Shown here one piece after another: positions 11,648 through 22,400 of a stretch of 45,757 nt of DNA. The DNA is from Acanthamoeba castellanii str. Neff. Lineage: Eukaryota > Discosea > Longamoebia > Acanthamoebidae. Position numbers and translations under genes: made by a program. Location of the stretch: the NCBI RefSeq assembly GCF_000313135.1, contig NW_004457586.1:485070-530826 (forward strand), read 5' to 3'. Below the pieces are notes generated by a model. The model ran no database searches and was not told where the DNA came from. It was given only the letters and a program-made list of their open reading frames with translations. The stretch's first letter is position 1; every line of letters begins with the position of its first letter.

Positions 11648-11957
11648 TTTAAACTCACTGCACGACAATCGATTCGACAATCATCAACCACTGGCGACGT
11701 TGCTCTTTACACCACGCAGAGATCAAAAAATAGAAGTAGTTGTAGGTCGCAACGTTTTCTTCTGCTTCTTGGCGCCAATTTTCAACCGCTGCTTGGAAAA
11801 ATTCCGCACAGGGAAATTCCCGTCTGTTGCTGACGTCAGCCAGTGAAGGAACGGCCAAAGCAGTTGCTGGCCTTCAGGTAAACCAGTCCAAGGCGCGAGC
11901 TGCACGTGAATTCGTTGCTTTGATTAGAAGGTGAAAGACGAAGGAACAGCACCACAG
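11648..11957. promoter_or_regulatory. Divergent promoter region between CRAMP1-like and USP47-like genes
   Basis: About 310 bp between two divergent starts. It contains the perfect palindrome GCTGACGTCAGC (11829-11840), whose core TGACGTCA is a cAMP-response-element/bZIP site in other eukaryotes. A minus-strand frame across 11655-11858 could be a 5' exon of the CRAMP1-like gene but shows no recognisable domain. Regulatory role is inferred from position and motif only. Confidence 0.4.
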
Positions 11958-14900
11958 ATGGAGGGACCCCCTGCGCCTGCCCCGCCTCCACCCCCTCCCT
12001 CCAAGTTCTCCACTAAGAGGCTCGCCTCTGCGGCTTCGTCTTCTTGCACGTCATCTCCATCCGTTTCTGCTTCTGGAAAGACACTCGAGGAGGCACTGCG
12101 CGGCACTGGCCTCTCTTCATGGCGTGCCACCTCCTTTGCGGCCAAGTCTGACACTGGCTTCGTCGGGCTCGGCAACCAAGGCACTGCCCCCCCCCCTGAT
12201 AGTCCTCTTTTGCGCGCCACTAGACGAGCCACCCGGTCAGGAGTCTAACGAGGTGGCCCGCGGTTGGTACAGGAGCGACGTGCTACATGAACAGTCTCCT
12301 GCAGACGCTGTTCATGACCACCGAGTTCAGGTCGGCCCTCTTTGGCTGGCGCTACAACCCGAAGAAGGATGGCGACGAGCGGCTGTGCATTCCGCTGCAG
12401 CTGCAGAGGCTGTTTGCGCGTCTGTGCCTCAGCGCGTGTCCGCACATCGAGACCAAGAACGTGACCGACAGCTTTGGCTGGCACGGCAACGAGGTGTTCC
12501 AACAGCAGGACGTGCAGGAGCTCATCCGAGTGCTGCTCGATGCCATCGACAAGACCTTCTGTGCCAACGACCTCGACAATCCCATCACGTACGTGGCCAC
12601 TGCGCTCGCTTAATCTCCCCTGTGCCGTGTGCGGTCCACTCACCACCCCTTCTACGCATCGCACGCGATGCCGCCCATTAGGCCACTCTATCGCGGTCTC
12701 CTGCACGACTACCTCCGATGCACCCAGTGCAACTATTCGCGCATTCGGTCGGACGCCTTTATGGACATTCCTCTGGTGATACGCGGCGTGTCGTCCCTCG
12801 AAGAGGCCCTCGACCTGTACGCATGCGCATTCCCTCTTCCAAGTTCCCAGTGATCCGTGATGGGCTCGGCGTGCATTTGATTGTGCTCGGCTGTTGGTGC
12901 GACATTGGGCGGGCAGGTATATGACACCCGAGGTGTTGGACAAGAGCAATCAGTGGTATTGCGAGCGGTGTGAGAAACGGGTGGATGCGCTCAAGGGACT
13001 GAAGCTCAAGGAGCTGCCGCCCATCATCACCCTGCAGCTGAAGCGCTTCGACTACAACTACTCCACGATGACGCGGATCAAGCTCAACAACCGGGTCTCG
13101 TTCCCCTTCTACCTGGACATGGGCAAGTACCACAAGTCCGACATCGACGACCAGCACACACCCGTGCCAGTCAAGAAGACACCACCGAGCGACACCGAAG
13201 ACGTGGCCGTCATAGAGGTGCGCGTGCTGCTTCGCCAAAGGTAGCCGCGAACGACGGACGCGACTAACATGTAGATTCGAATAATAGGAGGCCGACCAGG
13301 ATTGGTCATGCGCGCTGTGCACGTATCTCAACATACCACAGCTGAAGCGGTGCGAGATGTGCTCCACGCCGAGGCCTCAGCTCAATGCCGACGAGCCGCA
13401 GCGACAACCGGACGCTGATGCCTCCCCAGCTGCCCCGGCGCCACCTCCAGCGCCTGGCAGCGAGGATTCGCAGAAGCCCGGCGAAAAAGACACACCAGGT
13501 AGTCTGTCCTACTGGGTCGCGTTTTTTGTGGGCCGGCGTGTGTCGCTGAGCGAGGCGCTAAGCTTGTGTCTGTGTCACAGAAGCAGCGGCCGAGGAACCC
13601 TACCAATCGGAAGAAGTGCCACACGTTGGTGAGAACGACCACATCTACCAACTCTTTTCGGTGATGATACACTCAGGTGCCGTCCACTCTATTACCCTTG
13701 CCTAGGGGACGTCTCACTCATCAATCTATACACGCGTGCGTTCCTTGTGTCGTGTCATGTGTCCGCGTAGGTGGTGCAATGGGTGGACATTATTACGGTA
13801 CGTTGTCACGCCCACAGAGTTAAAGTTAACCCCTCTCACCCCTTGGTTGGATCTATCGTCCAAACATGCAGCATACATCAAATCGCAGAAGACGGGTCGG
13901 TGGTACAGCTTCAACGACATGCACGTCACGCATATCACCGAGCAGGACGTGTGGCGGATGTTTGGCGACGAGGAGAAACGGATGACCGCCGCCAACGCCT
14001 ATCTCCTCATGTACCGCAAGATGGAGCCCACTACCGCCACCGCCACCACAGAGGTCTCTGCCTGCGCCGGCCCGGAGGAGGGAGTGAACGAGTTGGACGG
14101 CGCCTTGGACGAGATACCCGAGGACCTGCGAAAGGAGGTGGAGGAGGAGAACCGGCGATACGACGAAGAGCGGGCCGAACATCAGCGGAAGCTCGACACG
14201 ATCGACCTGCGCATCTTCTACGGCAACACGCCCACCATGATCCACATCCACAAGCAGAAGACGCTGCGCGACGCCACGGAGCTGGCCTACCGCGAGGCCA
14301 AGGTAAGCGAGAGCGTGCCCCTGTCCAGCGTGCGCCTGCGCAGTTACAACTCCACCACGGGCACGGTGGGTCTCCCGTTCACCGGCAACGAGGACAAGAA
14401 GCTGACCGATCTCGGTACGCGGCCAGCTTCCTGCTCACTTCTTACTCCACGCTTTAGTCACACTCGCCGGCAGGCCTGAGAGGGGGCTAACACGTTTTTG
14501 TTTCGTGCGTTTTGTTTGCAGGCATATTCAGCCAAAGGAGTCTCTTGTTGGAAACAAAGAACCCGAGCGACGAGTGGCCCGCCGAGGAGACGGAGGGCCT
14601 GACGCTGAAGGTGATCAAGCTGAACGAGCAAACGCTAGAGCTGGAGCCCGCGCTCACCGTCTCCCTCGCCGATGCCAGCACGGCCACCCTGGCCCAACTC
14701 AAGGCCGCGCTGGAGGAAAAGGTAATGCTCATGCTTTGGATGCCATGGCTCTCTTACTACTCACACGCCGCGGTACTCAACGCGCTGGTGCGCACGCAGG
14801 CTGGGATCCGTAGCGACGCACAGCGGCTGCTGCGGGTGTGCAATTCCGATGTGGAGTTCATTGAGGGAAGCGCCGAGAGCACGCTCGTCAATGACTGTAA

Positions 14901-16514
14901 GATAAGCGACGGCTCGCTCCTCTACGTCGAGGAGCTGAAGGTCCAGCCCATCACCGCCTCCCACCTCAGCTTCCCAAGAGGGGAGAGAGGCTCACCCTTC
15001 TTGGTGTGCCGTGGTCGCAGGCGGACGGATTGAGTCTGCTGAAGCAGCGGTTCGAAGCGGAGCAAAACACGATCGAGCTCAACTTCAACAATCCCAACAC
15101 CGACGAGGAGGATATCAAGATTGCCATCGACCAACGCGAGACCATCGGCACGCTCAAGAAGCGAATCGGTAATGCACACACCACCATGTTGTACCAGAGG
15201 TAGCTTACAGCGCGTGGGCCAAACTCTAACCAACCCGATCATCACAATTATTAGGCGCGATCGTGGGCCTTCCAAACCACGAGTTCAGGCTGCGACGAAA
15301 GCTGCTCAACAAGGAGTACAAGGACGAGGACGAAACTCTGCAGCAGTGCTACCTCTTCGATGGCAGCGCCTTGCTCGTGGAAAAGGTTCACTCATTTCTT
15401 CTGCCGGCGCACACGACGCTCACAACCGAAGACGCATTGAACCACAACTAATGGTTTTGCTTGGTTGCAGGGGCGATCGCTGAAGGCGGGCGAGATCCTG
15501 AGTAAGGTGTACATGTACAGCGCGGAGGAGGAGGACCTGGCGTTCACGCTCGTCCTCGACTCCATGATCGTGACCGAGGGCGACCTGAGCGCCAAGGTGA
15601 AGGCGCACGTGCGGGAGAGGCTGGGGGAGGACTACCTCCCGTGGGACCGCGTGCGGGTGCGCGAGAAGATAGAGTGCCGGCTCGGCACTGCGATGAAGCG
15701 CGGCAAGACGCTCAAGCAGACTGTTAGCGCGCTGCGCGATGGCGTCGAGCTGGCGCTTCAAGTTGTAGACGTACGGCCTCACCCCTCCTCTAATCGTGGT
15801 GGTCCACACTCACCCGTCTTCTACCTCAACGCAGGAGGACGCCAAGGCGGAGCTCGACGAAGCGGAGATGGTGCTGGAGACGCGCCACTTCTGCCCGGCC
15901 ACGATGGAACTCAAGAGGGGCGAGGAGCTCGGGCTGCTGAAGGACTCCTCAGTCCTCGCGCTGCGCACGGTCATCGGTACGGCCTCCGGCACAAGCTCAA
16001 GCTGTGTGCGTCGTGGCAACGGAATGCAAACAAGAGTGCGTGTCGTGCGGCTGTGCAGGGGCCAAGTACGACGTGCCGGTGCAGTTCGTCGCGGTAGCCA
16101 AGCCCTTCAAGCACCAGCTCGGCGTGGTGAGCTCCCTGCTCTCGCTCAACTGGGAGCTCTACGACGATGCGGTGATCACCAAGAGCCCGCTCTACCTCCG
16201 CGACGGCGACCTCATGCTGTGGCGCGACCTCCGAGAGATACCCAAGGAGATCGCCACCGACGGTCTGCCACAGGTCTACATCCCCTCCTTCTGGTCTCTT
16301 CGCATTCATGTCATCTCCTCACCACTTGGAGCCGCGTCGACAGGTCGTGGGCAGCGTCAGCCGTCCCAGGGAGTCGGGCATTGTCATCCGCACGGTGCAC
16401 GACCTGCCGCCAGGTGGCGGCGCCGGCGGCGAGGCCAAGGAGGAGCTGCTGCAGGCGGAGGAACCGGCCACGAAGGCTGCAGGCGACGTAGCCACCCCGG
16501 AGCCGGTACAGTGA
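11958..16514 (+). CDS. USP47-like ubiquitin carboxyl-terminal hydrolase with internal RanBP2/NZF finger
   Basis: Cysteine protease (peptidase C19) that removes ubiquitin from proteins. The first ATG in frame is 11958; a Pro/Ala/Ser-rich N-terminus leads to GFVGLGNQ. Exons to 14414: 11958-12180, 12273-12588, 12682-12816, 12917-13217, 13288-13498, 13581-13676, 13771-13797, 13872-14414, with later exons from 14522 to the stop at 16512-16514. The catalytic Cys box is [14 protein letters not shown] (Cys codon 12281-12283). Further USP motifs are [13 protein letters not shown], the zinc-knuckle pair CTQC...[16 protein letters not shown] [15 protein letters not shown], and the His box GGHYYAYIKS. 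Between them, exon 5 adds a RanBP2-type finger ([20 protein letters not shown]) and a Pro/Ala linker at the place where animal USP47 has an acidic insert. The C-terminal half resembles the ubiquitin-like repeats of USP47. The first intron is GC-AG. One exon is only 27 nt. Confidence 0.9.
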
Positions 16515-16626
16515 GAACGAGAGGGGGACTGTAAACACGTGGGGGAGAAGATAAAGAAGACGTTGTTGTAGAAGTAGTAGTGAAGAAACCTGCGCCAGCA
16601 CTTAACGCAGGCGATGAGGTGCATGC

Positions 16627-16971
16627 TCATGATCCTGCAGTCGATGGAGGGGCCGGTGATGGGAGAGCGTTGCTGAATGGACCCACCTGAAACGGGCATG
16701 TCTCGGGGGTGCACTCGTGCGCCTTCACCTTCTCGTGCTTGTAAGGACAGTGCCTGCGAGAACGAAGAAGAGATCAGCACAACACAGGGAAGAGCGAAAG
16801 GTAGGATTGGTGGCAGGAAGCGTACCTGCACTTGGAGGCGCAGCACTTGCGCCTGGAGAGGAGGTAGCACGATGTGAACACGGAGTAGCCGGTGCGCGGA
16901 TCGAGGTAGGAATCTTCTCCATTTTCAAGCGCCTGCAGATGGCACTCCTCGATTTCCTTCAGGGCCGCCAT
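16627..16971 (-). CDS. Small Cys-rich DUF5522-type protein
   Basis: Function unknown. Exon 1 (16826-16971) encodes MAALKEIEECHLQALENGED, then YLDPRTGYSVFTSCYLLSRR and KCCASKCR. Exon 2 begins at 16753 with HCPYKHEKVKAHEC. The pattern D-P-x-T-G-Y-x-V-F-T, then CC-x3-C-R-H-C-P-Y, is the DUF5522 signature, probably a metal-binding Cys cluster. Read without further splicing, the protein is 90 residues with a stop at 16627-16629, and the two exons sum to a whole number of codons. An alternative acceptor near 16675 would give a longer Cys-containing C-terminus (SIDCRIMSMHLIACVKCWRR), which I cannot exclude. The gene is convergent with the USP47-like gene and divergent from the PARP-finger gene. Confidence 0.65.
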
Positions 16972-17151
16972 CTCGGCTGTCGTGGCCAGTCTCCTCGCTC
17001 CAAACCGACCAGGTGGCACCACCCTACCTAACGAGAGCCGGAAGCGATTCGTTGTGATGGAAAGAGGAACGAATTCTTCGCCAGATTAGAAATGAGTGGC
17101 TAAACTGCTTTTCTTTCGGCCGCAACAATCCCGGTTTTTTCCAGGAATTCC

Positions 17152-17164
17152 TTTGGCGCGAAAA
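17152..17164 (+). promoter_or_regulatory. E2F/DP-like site upstream of the PARP-type zinc finger gene
   Basis: TTTGGCGCGAAAA matches the palindromic E2F/DP consensus (TTTSGCGCSAAA). It lies about 110 bp before the start at 17276, in the roughly 300-bp divergent region shared with the DUF5522-type gene (start 16971). A role in S-phase or DNA-repair expression of the nuclear-type gene downstream is inference. Confidence 0.45.
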
Positions 17165-17275
17165 CGTCTCTCTTCGCAACGGAAACATCAACCGTTTTGG
17201 TTCAGGGTGTGCATGATCCAGTATTGTTACAGCCAGCTTACCCACCTCAACTCACACCACCTCCACTCGATCGAG

Positions 17276-18104
17276 ATGGCGACGAACACGTACGTGGTGG
17301 AGTATGCCAAGACTGGGCGGGCCAGCTGCAAGAACAAGCCGTGCAAGAAGAAGACGATCGAAAAGGACAGCGTGCGCGTTGGCAAGGTCAGCCCCAACCC
17401 CTTCTCCGAGGGCGACACGAAGACCGAGTACCTCCCCCTCACAACAGTGGCATGACATTTTCTTGGAGGTGATTAGACGGTAAAAATTCATGTGATTAAG
17501 ATAGATGGAAACGGAAGATGATTGGGGATTGGACGGTCCGGCTCACACGCACTACAACAGTTGGTTCCACTTGTCGTGCATCTTCGATCAGTTGAGCCGA
17601 GCGCGAGCATCGACCAAAAAGATCGAGAGCACCGACGATCTCGAGGGCTTTGACGATCTCAAGAAGAAAGATCAGCAGCGTGTCAAGGCGCTGATCGCGG
17701 GCGAGAGTGAGAGCGAGGACGAGGACAGCAGCGAGGAGGACAAGAAGAAGAAGAAGACAACAAAGAAGGCGCCCGCCAAAAAGAAGGCCCCTGCCAAGAA
17801 GAGGAAGCAGCCAAGCTCAGACGAAGAAGAAGAGGAAGAGAGCGAGGAGGAGAAACCCAAGAAGAAGGCGCCTGCCAAGAAGAAGGCCCCGGCCAAGAAG
17901 CGGAAGCCGGCCACCTCTGACGAGGATGAGGAGGAGGAGGAGAGCGAAGAGGAGAAGCCCAAGCCCAAGCGGAAGGCGGCCAGCAAGGGAAAGGCTCCTC
18001 CCGCCAAGCGGAGGAAGCCCGCCTCTTCAGACGAAGAGAGTGAGGAAGAGAGCGAAGAGGAGAAGCCCAAGCCCAAGCGTATCGCCAAGAGGAAGAACCG
18101 CTGA
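17276..18104 (+). CDS. PARP-type zinc finger protein with Lys/Glu repeat tail
   Basis: Likely nuclear DNA-break or chromatin-binding protein. Exons 17276-17427 and 17561-18104 join to 231 residues. The N-terminal 70 or so residues form a PARP-type finger: YVVEYAKTGRASCKNKPC, SVRVGKVSPNPFSEGD, then WFHLSCIF across the intron. The zinc ligands read C-x4-C...H-x2-C, so the first pair is spaced more widely than the usual C-x2-C. A short helical region follows (LEGFDDLKKKDQQRVKALI). The C-terminal 130 residues alternate acidic patches (SDEEEEEESEEEKP) with basic blocks (KKAPAKKKAPAKKRK), about four cycles. There is no PARP catalytic domain, BRCT domain or WGR domain. It ends about 175 bp before the PRPP synthetase start. 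Confidence 0.82.
17700..18100 (+). repeat. Coding repeats of the basic/acidic tail
   Basis: Imperfect tandem repeats inside the PARP-finger gene, each roughly 33-40 codons. Each has a run of Lys/Ala/Pro codons (AAG, GCC, CCC), then SDEE-type codons, then EEEKPK. The repeat also yields long but meaningless open frames on the opposite strand. Confidence 0.7.
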
Positions 18105-18278
18105 GCCCCGTGATCACATCTGGCTGCCATGTGGCCACCATCAGGTTGGTGGCGATTGGTCGACTACGACATTAATGCACACATTCCTTTCATTCTTGCC
18201 CCAACCAAGCTTGCAACCATTCCCTTTTTGGGTCAACGGCGGCCTGACGTTTGGGACTCGGCGGAGAAGCTCAACAAG

Positions 18279-19271
18279 ATGGAGCAGGGGAGGCATGCAG
18301 ATGATGAGACGTCGGGGTATGTGGTCAGGGTGCTGATGGGTAACGCCAACCCCAAGCTGGGGAGGGACATCGCGGAAGCGCTGGGCGAGCGCCTGAGCGA
18401 CTGCGAGATCGCCAAGTTCGCGGATGGCGAGATCAACATGCAGATCAAGGAGAACATCCGAGGGGCGGACGTCTACGTGATCCAGGGCACCTCTCCCCCC
18501 GTCAACGACAACCTCATGGAGCTCCTGCTCCTGCTCCAGACCATCAAGCTCTCCTCGGCCAAGCGCATCACCGCCGTCATCCCCTACTACGGCTACGGGC
18601 GCCAGGACCGCAAGACCCGCCCGCGCGTGCCCATCTCCGCCAGCGCCGTCGCGCAGCTGATCGAGGCCATGGGGGCCGACCGCGTCGTGACGGTGGACCT
18701 CCACTGCGGCCAGATCCAGGGCTTCTTCCACCACACGCCCGTCGACAACCTCTTCGCCGAGAGCGAGTTCATCGACACGCTCAGGTCCAAGTACCCCGAC
18801 CCGAGCGACGTCGTGATCGTCTCGCCCGACGCCGGCGGCGTGATGCGCGCCCGCCGCATGGCCGACACGCTCCACGTCGAGAACGTGGCCACCATCCTCA
18901 AGCGTCGCGGCAAGGCCAACGTCGTGGACTCGATGCAGATAGTGGGCTCGGTGGCGGGCAAGAGGTGCGTGATCGTCGACGACATCATCGACACGGCGGG
19001 CACGCTGTGCAAGGCCGCCGAGCTGCTCAAGGACAACGGCGCGACGGACGTCATCGCCTGCGCGACCCACGGCGTCTTCTCCGACTGCGCCATGGACCGC
19101 CTCAACGCGTCGTGCCTCTCCGCGGTCTACGTGAGCGACTCCATTCCCCAGGAGCACAACAAGCAGCGCTGCGACAGGCTCCACGTACTCTCCATCGCGC
19201 CTCTCCTCGCCCGCGCCATCCGCCGCGTCCACGACGAGAAGTCCCTCTCCGTCCTCTTCCCCCACACCTAA
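18279..19271 (+). CDS. Ribose-phosphate pyrophosphokinase (PRPP synthetase)
   Basis: Transfers pyrophosphate from ATP to ribose 5-phosphate to make PRPP for nucleotide, histidine and NAD synthesis. The gene is a single exon of 330 residues from ATG 18279, unusual among its intron-rich neighbours. An in-frame ATG at 18129 would add 50 residues that do not look like the family. Visible motifs: YVVRVLMGNANPKLGRDIAE at the start, FADGEI, the ATP-binding YYGYGRQDRKTRPRVPISAS, the metal-binding VDLHCGQIQGFF, VSPDAGGVMRARRMAD, and the PRPP loop CVIVDDIIDTAGTL. All active-site segments are intact. Length and motif set match class I enzymes. AATAAA follows at 19296-19301. Confidence 0.95.
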   Translation: MEQGRHADDETSGYVVRVLMGNANPKLGRDIAEALGERLSDCEIAKFADGEINMQIKENIRGADVYVIQGTSPPVNDNLMELLLLLQTIKLSSAKRITAVIPYYGYGRQDRKTRPRVPISASAVAQLIEAMGADRVVTVDLHCGQIQGFFHHTPVDNLFAESEFIDTLRSKYPDPSDVVIVSPDAGGVMRARRMADTLHVENVATILKRRGKANVVDSMQIVGSVAGKRCVIVDDIIDTAGTLCKAAELLKDNGATDVIACATHGVFSDCAMDRLNASCLSAVYVSDSIPQEHNKQRCDRLHVLSIAPLLARAIRRVHDEKSLSVLFPHT

Positions 19272-19295
19272 ACCCTCACCTCACCTCTTTCAAAG

Positions 19296-19301
19296 AATAA
19301 A
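19296..19301 (+). promoter_or_regulatory. Poly(A) signal AATAAA of the PRPP synthetase gene
   Basis: AATAAA sits 25 nt after the stop codon in an AT-richer stretch. The next gene on this strand starts at 19479. Confidence 0.55.
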
Positions 19302-19478
19302 CAAGTACTCAAAATCTTTTCTGTTTTTCTATTAATCGTTACAACATAACAATATTAGAGGCAGCAACGATCAACAAGCAGTTCTGGTTTATTTCTTAGA
19401 CCGAGTTCTGTGAAGACCTGGGCACGAAGGGTACAGAAGAAGAAGAAGACCTGGATCTTCCGAACGAAAGAAGGTACA

Positions 19479-22400
19479 ATGCCGCCGGAGGTTTATGTGC
19501 AGGTGGTGGGGGCGGGCACGGCGGGTATCACGCCCTCGGTGATGGTGGTGGCCGGCCGGCACCGCTTCCTCTTCAACTGCGGGGAGCAGTCGCAGCGCTT
19601 CATCACCGAGAACAAGCTCCGCACGCAGAACGTCGATGCCCTCTTCTTCACCCAGGTCGACTGGCACCACCTCGGCGGCCTCTCCGACTTTCTCATGACC
19701 GGTGCCCCCCCTCCCTTCCTCCGCCTGTCTTGTGTGTGTCGTGTGTGTCGTGTCGTGTGCGATGCGCGTGTGTCATGTGTGCGTGTGCGGTACTAACATC
19801 GGGTGGCTACAGTGGCGGACAATGGGAAGAGCGAGATAGCGCTGTACGGGCCGGCGCCGCTGTACTGCTACGTGCTGTCGATGCAGATGTTCCTCTACCG
19901 ACCCTCGTTCACGCTCGACGTGCACCAACTCGACGCCCAGCCCGCGCGCCGCCTCGGGTTCGACGTGGGCGAGAAGGGCGACGAGGCCCGCATCTGCGTC
20001 CGGCCCATCCTCCTCCTGCCCCACGCTCATGAAGGTGGCGATGGTGGTGAAGAAGAAGGTGGTGGTGATGATGAGGTGGTGGAGGACCTGGACGATGCGG
20101 GCTGTCTGCGGAAGAGGATCGCGCTGGCGTTCGACGTGGGCGGAAGGTGTGCCACCAAAGGCCCGAGCTGCGGCCCCTCCTGCCGACGGACGGCGGGGAC
20201 CACTACCTGCCGCCCGTCATGTGCTACGCCGTGGAGGCGCCCGAGGTGCGCGGCAAGTTCGACGTACAGAAGGCCAAGGCGCTGGGCGTGCCACCGGGTC
20301 CTCTCTGTGGTGCGGACCTCCTTTCTTGTCACTCGACGGACGCGTTTCTGGTGACGCTGACCGCAGGCACACGCACACGCTCACACACGCACACGCACAC
20401 AGGGAAATTGACGAAGGGCGAGAGCGTGGTAACGCCGGATGGAGGTGTGGTGCACCCGTCCGACTGCATGGGTGCCACCGTTCCCGGCCCCGTGTTCCTG
20501 CTCGTCACGTGCCCTTCGCCGGCCTACCTGCCCCGTCTCCGGTCGAACCAGGTGCGCACACCCAATTCGGCTACTTGGGCGACAACGTTGTCTGAGACCT
20601 AGCGTTGTGTGTGTGTGTGTGTTGTGTGTGTGTGTGTGTGTGTGTGTATAGTTCATCAGGGCCTACGCGGCGAACCCCGACATGGCGTGCGTGGTGCACA
20701 TCACGCCCCGTCACGTCCTGCAGCTCCCCGAATATAAGGCGTGGATGGACTCCTTCGTCTCCCAGCGCGGTGCTCCCTACTCTCCTCTCGTTTCCTCTAT
20801 GACCGATCGGCGCTGACCTTACTCTTGCCTGCTGCTGAACAGTCACGCATGTGCTATTGGACGAGAGCACGGCGCTGGACGTGGACCGCACCCTGTTCAA
20901 GGCCTCGAACGCGCACAGCGTCAAGCTCAACTACGCCCTCCCCGCCGCCTTCCCGCTCCCCTACGACATCCGCTCGCTCCCGCATCGCCTCGACCCGTCG
21001 CTTTCGCTTTCGTCTGCGCTTTCGTCGTCGTCTTCGACAGCTCCCGAGCCCAAGGCGAGGGCGGCGGCAGCGACCAAGGGGAAAGGCAAAGAGAAGGCAG
21101 CCCGCAAGGCCCACGCTGCGGGCTCCCAGGCGGCCGTCGGCCGACCCGAAGGCGCGACCCAGGCCGAGGCTCGACTCCTGTCCGACCTGTTCGGCTCCGC
21201 CAGCTCGAACGGCGCGACAAAGGTGGTAGTGGGCGACAACCTGATGAAGTTCTCGCTGCTGCCGCCGGCCCACTTCGGGCTGGACTGGGCCCAGAGCGTG
21301 GAGCTGAGCGACGAGGCGGGCTACCGGCGGGTGATGGACGACCTCCGAGCCGACGCCCGACTCAACGCCGCGCTCGGTCGCATCTTCCCCGATCGACCCC
21401 AGGGCCTCGCCGCCGCACAGGAATCGGAGGAAGGCGAGGCCGCCGACGGCGAAGCGCGGGTGGTGTTCCTGGGCACCGTGGCGTCGGCTTCCAACCCGGT
21501 GCGGTCCGAGTCGTGCATCTACGTCGATGTCCCTAACTATGGCGGCATCCTGCTCGACGCCGGCGGTGGCGCCTACCAACAAATGGTGCGCCACCGCATT
21601 CTTCACTTCCGCGCACGCTCGCAGCCACTGACACACCGCACACGCGCACCGCACACACGGCACACACCGCACACACCGCACACGCACACGCCGTGCAGGT
21701 GCGATATTACGGCCATGCGGGCGCCAGCGAGCGTCTGGCAAAGCTGCGGTGCATCTGGGTCACCCATAAGCACGCCGACCACTGCGCCGGCGTGGTCAAC
21801 CTCATCCGCATCGTGAACCAGCTCAAGCGCCAGCGCCAGCGCAGCCAGCCCCAGCCCGACCCCGACCGCCAACCTGCGGCCACCGCCGCCCCGCTGCGCC
21901 GGTGGGAGTGCCCCGTGTGCGGCTTCGGCTTCCGGTACCGCAAGAGCATGGAGATGCACCTGCCCATCCACCACATGGCCTCGGTGGCGGGGTCGTCGGT
22001 GGAGGACGAGCTCTACGCGAAGGCCACCCAGCGGGACCCGGCGGAGGGCGACGATCCCGTGGATTTCCTCCCCTCGCTCTCCTCGCCCTCCGTACTCGTC
22101 GTGGCCCCCTTCTGGATCGAACCTTGGTGCGCCACACGCACACGCGCCACCGCACACACGTCACCGCACACACACGACAGAATGCGCTGACGGTGGTGCC
22201 GGTGTGGTGGCAGGCTGGAGGATTACAACGAAACGGTGCAGCGCATCGAATACGACTTTGTGGACGCCCTCTACCTGACCCGCACCTGGCGACAGGCCGA
22301 CGGCGGGGAGCAGCTGCCGCTGCTGGCGCGCTACTTCCGCGAGGCGCTCGGCTTCACCGAGGTCTACTCCGCCATCGTCGAGCACTCCTACCCCACCTTT

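Noticed and set aside
11655..11858. 67-codon minus-strand frame upstream of the CRAMP1-like SANT exon
   Set aside because: No domain or conserved feature; it may be 5' UTR or promoter. Kept only as a possibility in the promoter entry.
17672..18141. Antisense Ser/Leu/Phe-rich frames opposite the PARP-finger tail
   Set aside because: Mirror of the Lys/Glu repeat codons; no start context or homology.
18129..18278. 50-residue N-terminal extension of PRPP synthetase from an upstream ATG
   Set aside because: The added sequence does not resemble the family, and the ATG at 18279 gives the expected start and length. A leader peptide cannot be strictly excluded.
18141..19265. 374-codon open frame antisense to the PRPP synthetase gene
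   Set aside because: It mirrors the GC-rich third positions of a clearly real gene, and its predicted protein (Val/Asp/His-rich, low complexity) resembles no family.
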